64,000 nt of DNA, from NCBI RefSeq assembly GCF_902859585.1, contig NZ_CADIJM010000013.1:62001-126000 (forward strand), given 5' to 3'. This DNA comes from Achromobacter animicus (GTDB lineage: Bacteria; Pseudomonadota; Gammaproteobacteria; Burkholderiales; Burkholderiaceae_B). This document shows, in pieces, positions 25,112-34,497 of the stretch. Position numbers and translations under genes: made by a program. The notes under the pieces were generated by a model that worked only from the letters and a program-made list of their open reading frames with translations, was not told the DNA's origin and did no database searches. How positions within the stretch are numbered: the first letter of the stretch is position 1; each line of letters starts with the position of its first letter.

Positions 25112-26833
25112 TTACTCCACCACGACCGCCCTGAACATGCCGGCCTCCATGTGATACAGCAGATGGCAGTGGTAGGCCCAGTTTCCACGCGTGTCGGCGC
25201 TGACGCGATAGCTGATGCGCTGCGCCGGGTTCAGCGAGATCGTGTGCTTGCGGACCTGGAACGCGCCATCCGGGGACTCCAGGTCGCTCCACAGGCCGTG
25301 CAGGTGGATGGGATGCGTCATCATCGTGTCGTTGACCAGCACGAAGCGCACGCGCTCGCCGTGGCGCAGCACGATGGGCCGCGCGTCCGAGAACTTCACG
25401 CCGTTGAACGACCACATGTAGCGCTCCATGTTGCCCGTCAGGTGCAGCTCGATCTCGCGCGAGGGCGCGCGGTCGTCGTCGGGCTCCCGCACCGACCGCA
25501 AGTCCGCATAGGTCAGCACGCGGCGGCCGTTGTCGCGCAGTCCGGGGCCGGGATCGTCCAGGCGGGTCGACACCACGTCAGGCAGCATGGAATTGCCCAC
25601 GCCGCGCTCGGCGGGGTAGGGGTGCCTGACCTCGACCATGCCGCCCTGGTCCGCGCCGGCGCCATGATCGCCGTGCCCGGCCTGCATGGCCTGCGATCCG
25701 CCCATGTCATGCGCCATGCCCATGTCCATCATGCCCAGCACCTGCACGCGATCCATCTCGGGCACGTCGCCCTCTATGCCCGGACGTGGCGCAAGCGTGG
25801 CCCGCGCGTAGCCGGAGCGGTCCATCGCCTGCGAAAAGATCGTGTAGGCGCGGTCTTCCAGAGGTTCGACGATGACGTCATAGGTTTCCGCGACGCCGAT
25901 GCGGAATTCCTCGACGTCCACGGGCCGCACGTCCAGTCCGTCGGCGGCCACGACGGTCATCTTCAGGCCCGGGATTCGAACGTCGAAGTACGTCATCGCC
26001 GAGCCGTTGATGAATCGCAGCCGCACTCGCTCGCCTGGCGTGAAAAGCCCGGTCCAATTGGCGGCCGGCGTGGCGCCATTGGTGAGGTAGGTGTAGGTCG
26101 CGCCCGACACGTCCGCCAGGTCCGTCGGGTTCATGCGCATGCGTTCCCACATCAGGCGCTCGCCCAGCGCCGCATGCCAGCCGCGGTCGCGGGCATCTTG
26201 CGACAAGCCCTGCACGCTGGGCTGGATGCGGTTGTAGTAGTCGGGCATCACCTTCAGCTTGTTGAACACGTGCATCGGGTCTTCGTCTGTCCAGTCCGAC
26301 AACAGCACCGTGTAGTCGCGATCGGATGCGATGGGATCGCGGCGCCGCGGCTCGATGACGATGGCGCCGTACAGGCCCGTCTGCTCCTGGAAACCCGAGT
26401 GGCTGTGATACCAGTAGGTCCCGCTCTGGCGAACATCGAACCGGTACGTGAAGGTCTGGCCGGGATCGATGCCGGCAAAGCTCAGGCCCGGCACGCCGTC
26501 CATGTTGCTGGGCAACAGGATGCCGTGCCAGTGGATCGACGTCTGCTCGCGCAGGCGGTTGGTGACATGCAGCGTGACCGTATCGCCCTCGCGCCAGCGC
26601 AGCAGAGGCGCGGGGAGGCTGCCGTTGATCGTGGTGGCCACGCGCGCGGCCCCCGTGAAGTTCACCGGCGTCTCGCCGATCTCCAGATGGAATTCAGTGC
26701 CGCGCAATTCGGCCGTTGGCACGGTGGCGGGCCGGGCCAGCGCATGGCGCCAGCCGCCCAGCGCGGCCAGTGCGCCGCCCGTGGCCAGGCCCTGCACGAA
26801 GCGGCGGCGGGTCGTGAATGAGGGCGCCGTCAT
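25112..26833 (-). CDS. copA: Copper-resistance multicopper oxidase CopA
   Basis: A 573-residue periplasmic oxidase exported by the Tat route (TTRRRFVQGLATGGALAALG at the N-terminus). The copper sites are visible: SIHWHGILLPSNMDG and YWYHSHSGFQEQTG in the first cupredoxin domain, then MTHPIHLHGLWSDLE and WAYHCHLLYHMEAGM near the C-terminus. Between them a methionine-rich region (MDMGMAHDMGGSQAM) typical of CopA/PcoA binds extra copper. It oxidises Cu(I) to the less toxic Cu(II). The start lies 1 bp after the upstream cupredoxin stop. This is the PcoA-type oxidase, not the P-type ATPase also called CopA. Confidence 0.95.
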   Translation of the reverse strand: MTAPSFTTRRRFVQGLATGGALAALGGWRHALARPATVPTAELRGTEFHLEIGETPVNFTGAARVATTINGSLPAPLLRWREGDTVTLHVTNRLREQTSIHWHGILLPSNMDGVPGLSFAGIDPGQTFTYRFDVRQSGTYWYHSHSGFQEQTGLYGAIVIEPRRRDPIASDRDYTVLLSDWTDEDPMHVFNKLKVMPDYYNRIQPSVQGLSQDARDRGWHAALGERLMWERMRMNPTDLADVSGATYTYLTNGATPAANWTGLFTPGERVRLRFINGSAMTYFDVRIPGLKMTVVAADGLDVRPVDVEEFRIGVAETYDVIVEPLEDRAYTIFSQAMDRSGYARATLAPRPGIEGDVPEMDRVQVLGMMDMGMAHDMGGSQAMQAGHGDHGAGADQGGMVEVRHPYPAERGVGNSMLPDVVSTRLDDPGPGLRDNGRRVLTYADLRSVREPDDDRAPSREIELHLTGNMERYMWSFNGVKFSDARPIVLRHGERVRFVLVNDTMMTHPIHLHGLWSDLESPDGAFQVRKHTISLNPAQRISYRVSADTRGNWAYHCHLLYHMEAGMFRAVVVE

Positions 26834-26834
26834 G

Positions 26835-27320
26835 TCACAGCACCGAGACGGAACCCTTCATCCCCGCCGCATAGTGGCCGGGCTCCAGGCAACCAAACGA
26901 CACCGTGCCCGCCTTGTCGAAGCGCCACACGATCTGGCCGCTTTTGCCGGCTTCCAGCGACACGGCATTGGGTTCCTCGTGCCGCATGCCGGGATCTTTC
27001 ATCATCATGGCGTAGTGCGCCTGCAGGTCGGCATCGGTGCCCAGTACGAGCTCATGCCGGATCTTGCCGGAGTTGTGCACGTTCAGGCGGACGGTTTCGC
27101 CGGCCTTCACGTCGATGGTGGCGGGCGAAAAGCGCATGGCGTCGTTCATGTCGATCTCGACCGTGCGCGTGACGCGGGCCGGATCGCCCGGCGTGCCGAT
27201 GGGCGCTGCGGCGGCGGGCTGCGCGTGGCTGCCATGCGCGTGGTCGCCTGCGGCCAACGCCGCGCCGGATAGCATGAGCGCCAGGGCGGCGAACGAAGTG
27301 CGTAGCAGAGTGCCTTTCAC
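26835..27320 (-). CDS. Periplasmic cupredoxin, copper-resistance type
   Basis: A 161-residue secreted cupredoxin: signal peptide ending near GAALAAGDHAHGSHAQ, then a plastocyanin/azurin-like domain with SGKIRHELVLGTD and, at the end, FGCLEPGHYAAGMKGS, which supplies the Cys/His/Met ligands of a type 1 copper site. The mature N-terminus is histidine-rich. It resembles CopI-type cupredoxins linked to copper tolerance. The start is a GTG at 27320 with AAGGAT upstream. It heads the cupredoxin-copA-copB-DUF411 operon. Confidence 0.88.
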   Translation of the reverse strand: MKGTLLRTSFAALALMLSGAALAAGDHAHGSHAQPAAAAPIGTPGDPARVTRTVEIDMNDAMRFSPATIDVKAGETVRLNVHNSGKIRHELVLGTDADLQAHYAMMMKDPGMRHEEPNAVSLEAGKSGQIVWRFDKAGTVSFGCLEPGHYAAGMKGSVSVL

Positions 27321-27392
27321 GAGAATCCTTGCAGAGGGAATGAGCGTGATGGCACTTTAAGAAACCGGGGGTGACCCGATCCTGTCGCGCAG

Positions 27393-27408
27393 ATTACGTT
27401 TTTGTAAT
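27393..27408. promoter_or_regulatory. Candidate CopR box upstream of the copper operon
   Basis: ATTAC (27393-27397) and GTAAT (27404-27408) form an inverted repeat of the kind bound by CusR/CopR-type metal regulators. It overlaps the copS stop codon and lies about 75 bp upstream of the cupredoxin start, so it is well placed to activate that operon. Confidence 0.5.
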
Positions 27409-28785
27409 GTTCGGCCCTGCCGCCGGATCCATCAGCGTGATGCCGACGACAGTGCCGGTGGTGTCTGACACTGCATCGGCCTCGCCGCCGTGCATGAGCG
27501 CAATGGCGCGCACGATGGCAAGACCCAGGCCGTGGCCTTCGCTGCGCGGGGCGCGCGTCGGGCCGGCGCGGAAAAAGCGGTCGAAGATGCGGGGCAGGTC
27601 GGCGGGCGGGATGGGCGGCCCGGGGTTGCGGACCGTGACGCGCGCGCCGCCGGGGATGCGGGAGCAGGCCACCACGATCCCGCCGCCGGGTGGCGTGGCC
27701 TTGATGGCATTGGAAATCAGGTTGGCCAGCGCGCGTCGCGCGAGGCCCCGGTTGGCGGCCACGGTGGCGTCGCCCTCGCAGCGCAGCTGCACGCCGTGTT
27801 CTTCCAGCGTGGCTTCGTAGTATTCGGCAACGCGCCGCGCTTCCGCGGCCAGTGACACCGGAGCCAGATCGGCCGCACGTTCGCCACGGTCGGCCCGGGC
27901 AAGGAACAGCATGTCGTTGACCAGCGTCTTCAGATCTTCCAGCTCTTCCAGATTGGATTCCAGCGCGTCGCGCAGCTCGGCGGCGTCGCGCGGCGCGGAC
28001 AGCATGACCTGCGTGCCATTGATGAGCGTCGCCAGCGGCGTGCGCAGTTCGTGCGCCACGTCGGCATTGAATCCCTCCATCTGCTGGTAGGCCGCCTGCA
28101 GCCGGTCCAGCGTGCGGTTGAAGGAGCGCACCAGGTCATGCAATTCGCGGTCGGTGTCTTTCAGCGGGAGGCGGCGCGCCAGGTTATCGGGCTGGATGCC
28201 CGCGGCCTGTTCGGACAGCCGGCGCGCCGGCGCCATGCTGCGCCGCACGGCCCATGCCGCCAGCACGACGGTGGCGCCCACCCACAGCGCGCAGATCAGC
28301 GCGAGAGCCGTGCCGTAGGCGTAAAGAAATTGCGAACTGGTCCGGGTGCTGACCGCCACCGTCAACTGCGCGCCAGGCAGAATGCGATCGTTCATGGCGA
28401 CGCGCAGGCCGCGCATGCGGCCACCATCGGGCGTTTCCAGCAGGACCTGGCGACCGTCAGGCGATGCCAGCGTCTCGGGCGGCGTGCCGCCATAGACGGC
28501 CTTGCCTTGCGCGTCGACGATCCAGATGCCGAGCTGGCCCTGCCCCGCGCGCATCTGGTCGAAGGTGGCCGCCAGATCGTGCAGGCCGCTGGCGCTGTTC
28601 TGCATGTCGATCAGGTGGTCGATGAGTTCGAGCTTGCCGCTGACTTCGGTGATCTCCTGGCGTTCGACCTCGCGCTTGAGCGCCCAGAAGAGGGTTGCCC
28701 CGGCAAGGCTTGAGACCAGCAGCGCGATGGCGCCCAACAGCAGCGTCAGCCTCGCCTGCATGGACCGCACGCGCGGGCGGATCAT
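27394..28785 (-). CDS. copS: Heavy-metal sensor histidine kinase, CusS/CopS-like
   Basis: A 463-residue inner-membrane sensor: N-terminal transmembrane helix ([20 protein letters not shown]), a periplasmic sensory region to about residue 165, a second transmembrane helix, a HAMP linker, the phospho-acceptor motif [20 protein letters not shown] near residue 240, and an ATPase domain ending with [15 protein letters not shown]. The family senses periplasmic Cu(I)/Ag(I). It overlaps copR by 4 bp (ATGA), and the copper resistance genes follow on the same strand, so its role here is well supported. Confidence 0.92.
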   Translation of the reverse strand: MIRPRVRSMQARLTLLLGAIALLVSSLAGATLFWALKREVERQEITEVSGKLELIDHLIDMQNSASGLHDLAATFDQMRAGQGQLGIWIVDAQGKAVYGGTPPETLASPDGRQVLLETPDGGRMRGLRVAMNDRILPGAQLTVAVSTRTSSQFLYAYGTALALICALWVGATVVLAAWAVRRSMAPARRLSEQAAGIQPDNLARRLPLKDTDRELHDLVRSFNRTLDRLQAAYQQMEGFNADVAHELRTPLATLINGTQVMLSAPRDAAELRDALESNLEELEDLKTLVNDMLFLARADRGERAADLAPVSLAAEARRVAEYYEATLEEHGVQLRCEGDATVAANRGLARRALANLISNAIKATPPGGGIVVACSRIPGGARVTVRNPGPPIPPADLPRIFDRFFRAGPTRAPRSEGHGLGLAIVRAIALMHGGEADAVSDTTGTVVGITLMDPAAGPNITKT

Positions 28786-29474
28786 CGGGGGCTGCCACCC
28801 GGGGCGACGCGCGATTCCAGCACATACCCCATGCCACGCACGGTGTGCAGCAGTTTCGAGTCGAAGGGATCGTCCAGCTTGCCGCGCAGGCGCCGCACGG
28901 CGACGTCGATCACGTTGGTGTCGCTGTCGAAGTTCATGTCCCAGACCTGTTCGGCCAGGGTGGTGCGCGACAGCACCTGTCCCTGGCGGCGCAGCAGCAG
29001 GGCCAGCAGGCTGAATTCCTTGGCGGTCAGGTCCAGGCGGTGGCCGCCGCGCTGGGCACGCCGGCTGGCAAGATCCAGCTCCAGGTCTGCCAGGCGCAGC
29101 AGCGTGGGCTCCTGGGACCGGCCGCGGCGCAGCAACGCCTGCACCCGGGCCAGCAGTTCGGAGAAAGCGAAGGGTTTGACGAGGTAGTCGTCGGCGCCGC
29201 CCTCCAGGCCTCGGACCCGGTCTTCCACCGCATCGCGGGCGGTCAGCATCAGGATGGGCGTGTCCTTGTGCGCGCGCACCGAGGCCAGGACCTCGAAACC
29301 ATCCACGCCGGGCAGCATGACGTCGAGCACGATGAGGTCGTACGCGCCTTCCAGCGCCAGATGGCGGCCATCGACGCCGTCGCGCGCCACGTCCACGGCG
29401 TGGCTTTGTTCCGACAGTCCCTTCTTCAGGTAGTCGGCCAGTTTGGGTTCGTCTTCAATGACCAGGATGCGCAT
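28782..29474 (-). CDS. copR: Heavy-metal response regulator, CusR/CopR-like
   Basis: A 230-residue OmpR-class regulator: receiver domain with the acidic pair in [16 protein letters not shown], the phospho-acceptor in [17 protein letters not shown] (about residue 51), the LTARD and VKPFAF motifs, and a C-terminal winged helix including [20 protein letters not shown]. This C-terminal sequence is characteristic of heavy-metal regulators. I choose the ATG at 29474 ([10 protein letters not shown]) over the one at 29504. It is probably activated by CopS and in turn activates the cupredoxin-copA operon. Confidence 0.93.
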   Translation of the reverse strand: MRILVIEDEPKLADYLKKGLSEQSHAVDVARDGVDGRHLALEGAYDLIVLDVMLPGVDGFEVLASVRAHKDTPILMLTARDAVEDRVRGLEGGADDYLVKPFAFSELLARVQALLRRGRSQEPTLLRLADLELDLASRRAQRGGHRLDLTAKEFSLLALLLRRQGQVLSRTTLAEQVWDMNFDSDTNVIDVAVRRLRGKLDDPFDSKLLHTVRGMGYVLESRVAPGGSPR

Positions 29475-29527
29475 GGCCAAAAATTTACCACCCGCGGGGC
29501 GCACTCAGGCGCCCGCGCGGGCGGAAT

Positions 29528-30835
29528 TCAGGCCGTTTCGGCGATGGCGATGCGGTCGGCGGGAAAGCGCAGCGAGAAGACGCTGCCTTTGCCGGGTTCG
29601 CTGGTGATGAGCAGTTCGGCGTCGTGCCGCATGGCGATATGCTTGGTGATCGCCAGGCCCAGTCCCGTGCCGCCAACGGCGCGCGATCGGCCCCGGTCCA
29701 CGCGGTAGAAGCGTTCGGTCAGGCGCGGCAGATGGCGCGCCGGGATGCCGATGCCCGTGTCCTGCACGCTGTAGCACGCGCCGCCTTCGGGTTCGCGCTC
29801 CCAACGCACGGTGATGGTGCCGCCGTCCGGGGTGTAGCGCACGGCGTTGGTCAGCAGGTTGGACAGGGCCGAGGTCAGCTCGTTTTCGGCGCCCAGCACG
29901 TCCAGGGTTTCGTCGACGTGCCAGACGAGCTGGTGCCGGCCGCCCGACAGCGCTTCGATCTGCTGGCGCGCCTTTTGCAGCAGCGCGCCCATGTTGACCG
30001 CGCGCGGATCGCTGCCCGGCGACGATTCCAGCGTGGACAGCGTCAGCAGGTCTTCCACGATGGCCTGCATGCGGTGCGCCTGCTCGTGCATCATGTCGAT
30101 GTACTGCTCGCGCTGCTCCTGCGGCAACGCGTCGTCGGGCATGTCGCGCAGCGTTTCCAGAAAGCCGGCCAGCACCGTCAGCGGCGTGCGCAGCTCGTGC
30201 GAGACGTTGGCCACAAAGTCGCGGCGCGTGGTTTCCAGGCGTTCGATCTGCGTGACGTCGCGGGTGATGAGCAGGCGCTGGTTGCTGGCGTACGCCGTCA
30301 ACTGCATCATCATCAGCCGTTCCTGGCCTTGCTGGCCCAGCCGCACCAGGATGGGTTCGGGCCAGGACGGGCGATGCGCGTATTCCACGAATTCCGGCGC
30401 GCGCAGCAGGTTCAGAAGGTTGTGTCCGCGATCGGCCGGCAAGCGCAGACCCAGATGCTGGCGCGCCATGCGGTTGCACCAGTCGATCTGGAAGTCTTCG
30501 TTCAGCGTGACGGCGCCGTCGGGCAGGGCCTGGGCAGCAGCCAGCATGCCTTGCATGGTGTCGCGGGTTTCAGTCAGTTCACGTGCGCGGGCGCGGGTGT
30601 ACCGATAGAGCGGAGCAAGAATGTCGTCCCAGGGGCCGACAGAGGCCGGCGGGGCGGAGTCGGGTTGATTGGCCCAGCGGGAAACCAGCGTCAGCCGCCA
30701 GCTGCGCCACAGCAGCATGGCGGTCAGCGAAGCCGAAAACACGACCCAGCCAGCGGGGTCTCCAATAAGCCATTGCGCCAGTAAGGCAACCACCGCCCAC
30801 AGGGCGACAAATATAAGCGTGCGCAGCCAGATCAT
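29528..30835 (-). CDS. phoR: Phosphate regulon sensor histidine kinase PhoR
   Basis: A 435-residue inner-membrane kinase: two N-terminal hydrophobic segments (first 50 residues) without a sizeable periplasmic domain, a PAS-like domain at about residues 95-200, the phospho-acceptor motif VANVSHELRTPLTVLAGFLE near residue 212, and an ATP-binding domain with VQDTGIGIPARHLPRLTERF and GGTGLGLAITKHI. This layout is typical of PhoR, which senses phosphate status through the Pst transporter and PhoU. It follows phoB by 12 bp on the same strand. pst and phoU genes are not in the window. Confidence 0.94.
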   Translation of the reverse strand: MIWLRTLIFVALWAVVALLAQWLIGDPAGWVVFSASLTAMLLWRSWRLTLVSRWANQPDSAPPASVGPWDDILAPLYRYTRARARELTETRDTMQGMLAAAQALPDGAVTLNEDFQIDWCNRMARQHLGLRLPADRGHNLLNLLRAPEFVEYAHRPSWPEPILVRLGQQGQERLMMMQLTAYASNQRLLITRDVTQIERLETTRRDFVANVSHELRTPLTVLAGFLETLRDMPDDALPQEQREQYIDMMHEQAHRMQAIVEDLLTLSTLESSPGSDPRAVNMGALLQKARQQIEALSGGRHQLVWHVDETLDVLGAENELTSALSNLLTNAVRYTPDGGTITVRWEREPEGGACYSVQDTGIGIPARHLPRLTERFYRVDRGRSRAVGGTGLGLAITKHIAMRHDAELLITSEPGKGSVFSLRFPADRIAIAETA

Positions 30836-30847
30836 CGTGCGCCAGTT

Positions 30848-31546
30848 TTACCGCGTCGGGAGCTGTGCCGTAAACCGATAGCCGCTGCCGCGGACCGTTT
30901 CCACGTGCGCGTCATGGCCGCTGGGTTCCAGGGCCTTGCGCAGGCGGCGGATGTGCACGTCGACCGTGCGTTCTTCCACGAAGACGTGGTCGCCCCACAC
31001 CTGATCCAGCAGCTGCGAGCGCGAGAACACGCGCTCCGGGTGCGTCATGAAGAAGTGGAGCAGACGGAATTCGGTGGGGCCGATCTGCAGGGACTGGCTG
31101 TTGCCCGACAGGCGATGCGTCACCGGATCGAGCTTCAGGCCGCCGACGTCGATGACGTCGTCCGTCAGCTGCGGCGCGCGGCGGCGCAGCACGGCCTTGA
31201 TGCGGGCCATCAGTTCCTTGGGCGAGAAGGGCTTGGTGATGTAATCGTCGGCGCCGGCCTCCAGGCCGTCCACCTTGTCCTGCTCGGAGCCCTTGGCGGT
31301 CAGCATGATGACCGGGACGGCGCGGGTGCGCTCGTCGTTGCGCAGCTTGCGCGCCATGGCCAGGCCGGAGGTTCCCGGGAGCATCCAATCCAGCAGGATC
31401 AGATCGGGAAGCTCGGCGCGGATCAGCGTCTGGGCCTGGTCGGCGTCGAAGGCGCGCAGCACCTTGTGGCCAGCGAAGGACAGGTTGACGGCGATCAGTT
31501 CCTGGATGGCGGGTTCGTCTTCGACGACGAGGATGGTGCTGGACAT
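30848..31546 (-). CDS. phoB: Phosphate regulon response regulator PhoB
   Basis: A 232-residue OmpR-class activator: receiver with VVEDEPAIQELIAVNLSFAG, phosphorylation site in DLILLDWMLPGTSG (about residue 54), LTAKGSEQDKVDGLEAGADD and a winged helix with IGPTEFRLLHFFMTHPERVF and VDVHIRRLRKAL, all close to PhoB. When phosphorylated by PhoR it activates genes for phosphate uptake. It is the first gene of phoB-phoR, and its upstream region is shared with divergent ubiE (162 bp). I could not find a convincing Pho box there. Confidence 0.95.
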   Translation of the reverse strand: MSSTILVVEDEPAIQELIAVNLSFAGHKVLRAFDADQAQTLIRAELPDLILLDWMLPGTSGLAMARKLRNDERTRAVPVIMLTAKGSEQDKVDGLEAGADDYITKPFSPKELMARIKAVLRRRAPQLTDDVIDVGGLKLDPVTHRLSGNSQSLQIGPTEFRLLHFFMTHPERVFSRSQLLDQVWGDHVFVEERTVDVHIRRLRKALEPSGHDAHVETVRGSGYRFTAQLPTR

Positions 31547-31687
31547 ATCGAATTGGGCACACTTCTGAGCGCCGGCGCGGCGCGAACATTGCGATAGTAT
31601 GGCCGCAATATTTCAGGTATGTGACCGCAGCGCGTCATTCGGCGGGTCCGGCACGCCGCAGGCGCGCGCCCGATAGGCTACCATTGA

Positions 31688-31699
31688 CCGATATATCGG
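31688..31699. promoter_or_regulatory. 12-bp palindrome upstream of ubiE
   Basis: CCGATATATCGG is a perfect palindrome 10-21 bp before the ubiE ATG, overlapping a TTGACC that could act as a -35 element. It may be an operator; there is no further support. Confidence 0.35.
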
Positions 31700-31708
31700 G
31701 AATTCACC

Positions 31709-32485
31709 ATGCAAAACCCCTCCGAATCGCAACAATCCGCCGGTTCCGGCTCGACCTCCACGCACTTCGGCTTCCAATCGGTCCCCGAAGGCGAAAAGGC
31801 CCGCAAGGTCGCCGAAGTCTTCCATTCAGTCGCCCAGCGCTACGACGTCATGAACGATTTCATGTCGGCGGGCCTGCATCGCGTCTGGAAGGCCTTCACC
31901 ATCGGCCGCGCCGCCATCCGCCCCGGCATGAAGGTGCTGGACATCGCCGGCGGCACGGGCGATCTGGCGCGCGCCTTCGCCAAGCGTGCCGGCCCCACGG
32001 GCGAGGTCTGGCTGACCGACATCAACGATTCCATGCTGCGCGTGGGCCGCGACCGTCTCACTGACGCCGGCCTGCTGGTGCCCACCGCCGTCTGCGACGC
32101 CGAGCGCCTGCCGTTCCCCACCGGTTACTTCGACCGCGTCAGCGTGGCCTTCGGTCTGCGCAACATGACCCACAAGGACCGCGCCCTGGCCGAAATGACC
32201 CGCGTGCTCAAGCCGGGCGGCAAGCTGCTCGTCCTGGAGTTCTCGCGCATCGCCAAGCCGCTGTCGCCCGCGTACGACTGGTATTCGTTCAACGTCCTGC
32301 CGTGGCTGGGCAAGAAGATCGCCAAGGACGAGGCCAGCTATCGCTATCTGGCCGAATCCATCCGCATGCACCCCGACCAGGAGACGCTGGCCGACATGCT
32401 GCGCACCGCCGGCCTGGAGCGGGTGCAATATTTCAACCTGACAGCGGGCATCGCCGCGCTGCACGAAGGCGTCCGTCTGGGCTGA
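31709..32485 (+). CDS. ubiE: Ubiquinone/menaquinone biosynthesis C-methyltransferase UbiE
   Basis: A 258-residue SAM-dependent methyltransferase. The signature regions are [20 protein letters not shown] near residue 47, the SAM loop [17 protein letters not shown] near 75, [17 protein letters not shown] near 150, and the late [20 protein letters not shown]. It C-methylates the demethoxyubiquinone ring. It opens the ubiE-Tim44-ubiJ-ubiB block, all on the plus strand, which is the usual order in betaproteobacteria and points to coordinated ubiquinone synthesis. Confidence 0.96.
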   Translation: MQNPSESQQSAGSGSTSTHFGFQSVPEGEKARKVAEVFHSVAQRYDVMNDFMSAGLHRVWKAFTIGRAAIRPGMKVLDIAGGTGDLARAFAKRAGPTGEVWLTDINDSMLRVGRDRLTDAGLLVPTAVCDAERLPFPTGYFDRVSVAFGLRNMTHKDRALAEMTRVLKPGGKLLVLEFSRIAKPLSPAYDWYSFNVLPWLGKKIAKDEASYRYLAESIRMHPDQETLADMLRTAGLERVQYFNLTAGIAALHEGVRLG

Positions 32486-32551
32486 CGCCCGGCGACCACG
32501 GCGGATTTCGCCGTCCCGCGGGGAACTTGTGGGGCGGCGGCTTGTCCGTTA

Positions 32552-32580
32552 TTCTTACGCCATTCAGATTACTGTAAGAA
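32552..32580. promoter_or_regulatory. Inverted repeat upstream of the Tim44-like gene
   Basis: TTCTTAC (32552-32558) and GTAAGAA (32574-32580) are a perfect 7-bp inverted repeat with a 15-bp spacer, in a locally AT-rich promoter-like stretch 80-110 bp before the Tim44-like start. Confidence 0.35.
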
Positions 32581-32662
32581 AAGTCGCGCAGATGGTCTCG
32601 CGTATTGCGAGGCCCTCCCGTTGCTCGGGGCAGCGGGGGCGCGAGTACGAGGGAGCAAATCT

Positions 32663-33673
32663 ATGTCCAAATTCTGTCTTTCGCGCTTTGTCGCGGCAGC
32701 GCTCATCGCCGTTTCGGGCGCTGCGCTGGTGACGGCGTCGTTTGACGCCGAAGCCCGTCGCGCCGGCGGCGGCGCCAGCGTGGGCCGTCAATCCTCCAAT
32801 GTCACGACGCAGCGCCAGGCCACCACGCCGCCGGCTGCCAACAGCAACACCGCGGGCGCCACCGCCGCGCCGGCAGCCGCCGGTGCCGCAACGGCCGGCG
32901 CAGCGGGCGCCGCCGCCAAGAGCGGCGCTTCTCGTTGGTTGGGCCCCATCGCCGGCATCGCCGCCGGTCTGGGTATCGCCGCGCTGCTCTCCAGCATGGG
33001 CCTGTCGGGCGCATTCCTGGAATTCCTGTCGTCCGCGCTGCTGATCGCCGCTGTCGTCTTTGCCGTCATGTTCATCATCCGCCGCCTGCGCGGCGCCGGT
33101 CCGCGCACTGCCACCCAGGGCGCATTTGGCGGCAACAACAACGCCTCGGGCCAGCAGCAACAGCAGCCGATGTGGCGTGAAGCGCTGAAGCCCGGCGCCG
33201 CCGCGCCTGCAGCCGCCGCACCGGTGGCCGCCGCTCCCATCGAGCCGCCGGCCGTCCTGCCCAAGGCGGGCGATGACAACAACTGGTTCGTGCCGGGCGA
33301 TTTCGACACGCCGGCCTTCCTGAAGCAAGCCAAGGAACAGTTCGTCCGCATCCAGGCCGTCTGGGACAGCGGCAGCACCGACGGTCTGCGTGAATTCCTG
33401 ACCGACGACCTGATCACCGAACTCAAGCCGCAACTGGCCGAGCGCGGCGCGGCGCCCAACAAGACCGAAGTGGTCCTGCTGAACGCCGAGATGCTGGGCA
33501 TCGAAACCGTCTCCGACGGTCACCTGGCCAGCGTGCGCTTCTCCGGCATGCTGCGCGAGGCCCCGGGCGCCGAAGCTTTCCGCTTCGAAGAAGTCTGGAA
33601 CCTGTTCAAGCCGGCCAATGGCGGCTGGTTGCTGGCCGGCATCCAGCAGATCCCGGTGGAACACGCCAGCTAA
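32663..33673 (+). CDS. Tim44-like domain membrane protein
   Basis: A 336-residue protein: signal-like hydrophobic N-terminus (FVAAALIAVSGAALVTASF), a low-complexity Ala/Gly/Thr segment to about residue 85, two hydrophobic helices (IAGIAAGLGIAALLSSMG and FLSSALLIAAVVFAVMFIIR), a Gln/Ala-rich linker, and a C-terminal Tim44-like domain from about residue 205 (FLKQAKEQFVRIQAVWDSGS). Bacterial Tim44-like proteins are inner-membrane proteins of unclear function. Its conserved place between ubiE and ubiJ suggests a link to quinone metabolism, which is unproven. The start at 32663 (MSKFCLSRF) has GGGAG upstream. Confidence 0.87.
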   Translation: MSKFCLSRFVAAALIAVSGAALVTASFDAEARRAGGGASVGRQSSNVTTQRQATTPPAANSNTAGATAAPAAAGAATAGAAGAAAKSGASRWLGPIAGIAAGLGIAALLSSMGLSGAFLEFLSSALLIAAVVFAVMFIIRRLRGAGPRTATQGAFGGNNNASGQQQQQPMWREALKPGAAAPAAAAPVAAAPIEPPAVLPKAGDDNNWFVPGDFDTPAFLKQAKEQFVRIQAVWDSGSTDGLREFLTDDLITELKPQLAERGAAPNKTEVVLLNAEMLGIETVSDGHLASVRFSGMLREAPGAEAFRFEEVWNLFKPANGGWLLAGIQQIPVEHAS

Positions 33674-33706
33674 ACCCTGGCGGTCCGGCTCGACCGGCCC
33701 TCTGCC

Positions 33707-33758
33707 GCGGACGCCGTCACGGCGTCCGCATGAACCGGCCCCCAAAGGGCCGGTTTTT
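33707..33758 (+). terminator. Two stacked hairpins ending in a T-run
   Basis: A perfect hairpin GCGGACGCCG (33707-33716) / CGGCGTCCGC (33720-33729) is followed directly by AACCGGCCC (33733-33741) / GGGCCGGTT (33747-33755) with a terminal T-run. The second is a standard rho-independent terminator after the Tim44-like gene, so ubiJ-ubiB may have their own promoter or depend on readthrough. Confidence 0.88.
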
Positions 33759-33855
33759 CCATGTGCCTTCCGCAAAACAGGCTCCCATCTAACCCGTTAC
33801 ACTCCCGATTTACCCATCAACTTCGGCAAGCCCTCCCGGGTCCTTGCAACCGCTC

Positions 33856-34494
33856 ATGCTGCCTTTTTCGTTCCTGCCCACCCCCAAGCGCCTGGCCGTC
33901 AGCGCCCTCAACGCCCTGTTGCGGCGTGAGGACTGGGCGCGCGAACGCCTGGCGCGGCATGCCGGCAAGACGGTGCGTTTCGTCATGGGCGGCTTCACGC
34001 TGGGTCTGTCGATTGACAGCGACGGACTGGCGGACCAGGCCGATCCGGCCGTGGTGCCCGATGTCACGCTGACCGTGTCGCCAGACAAGCTGCCGTTGCC
34101 GCGTCTGGGCGCGGGGCACGACAAGCCCGATTTCGCCGAGGCTACGCATATATCTGGCGACGCGGCGCTGGCGCAGGTGGTCGCAGATCTGTCCAAGCAA
34201 TTGCGGTTCGACCCCGAAGACGCGCTTGCCCGTGTGGTGGGCGACATCGCCGCGCTGCGCATCGTGGGCGGCGCGCGCGCGGTGGCCGGCGGGGCTCGCA
34301 ATGCGGGTCAGCGGCTGGCCGAGAATGTTTCTGAATACCTGTCCGAAGAAAGCGGTGTTCTGGCGGGCCGCCCGGCCCTGGAGCAATGGCGCCTGGACCT
34401 GGCCGAACTTAACGCGCGCGCGGATGCGCTGGCGCGATCGGCGGCTGCGCTGCAAACCCGCCTGGCCTCGGCCGGCGCAAAGCGGGGCGCCTGA
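33856..34494 (+). CDS. ubiJ: Ubiquinone biosynthesis accessory factor UbiJ (SCP2 domain)
   Basis: A 212-residue cytosolic protein with an N-terminal SCP2-like lipid-binding domain (residues 15-110: VRFVMGGFTLGLSIDSDG, then VTLTVSPDKLPLPRLG) and a helical C-terminal part with heptad-like alanine/leucine spacing (WRLDLAELNARADALARSAA). UbiJ binds ubiquinone intermediates in the soluble Ubi complex with UbiK. Immediate upstream position to ubiB (3 bp gap) supports the call. I choose the ATG at 33856; an in-frame TTG at 33844 adds four residues. Confidence 0.9.
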   Translation: MLPFSFLPTPKRLAVSALNALLRREDWARERLARHAGKTVRFVMGGFTLGLSIDSDGLADQADPAVVPDVTLTVSPDKLPLPRLGAGHDKPDFAEATHISGDAALAQVVADLSKQLRFDPEDALARVVGDIAALRIVGGARAVAGGARNAGQRLAENVSEYLSEESGVLAGRPALEQWRLDLAELNARADALARSAAALQTRLASAGAKRGA

Positions 34495-34497
34495 TCC

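Noticed and set aside
31547-31708. Possible Pho box upstream of phoB (a GGTCACATACCTGAAAT-like stretch on the minus strand)
   Set aside because: Only half of the CTGTCAT-type direct repeat is matched; too weak to list although the position is right.
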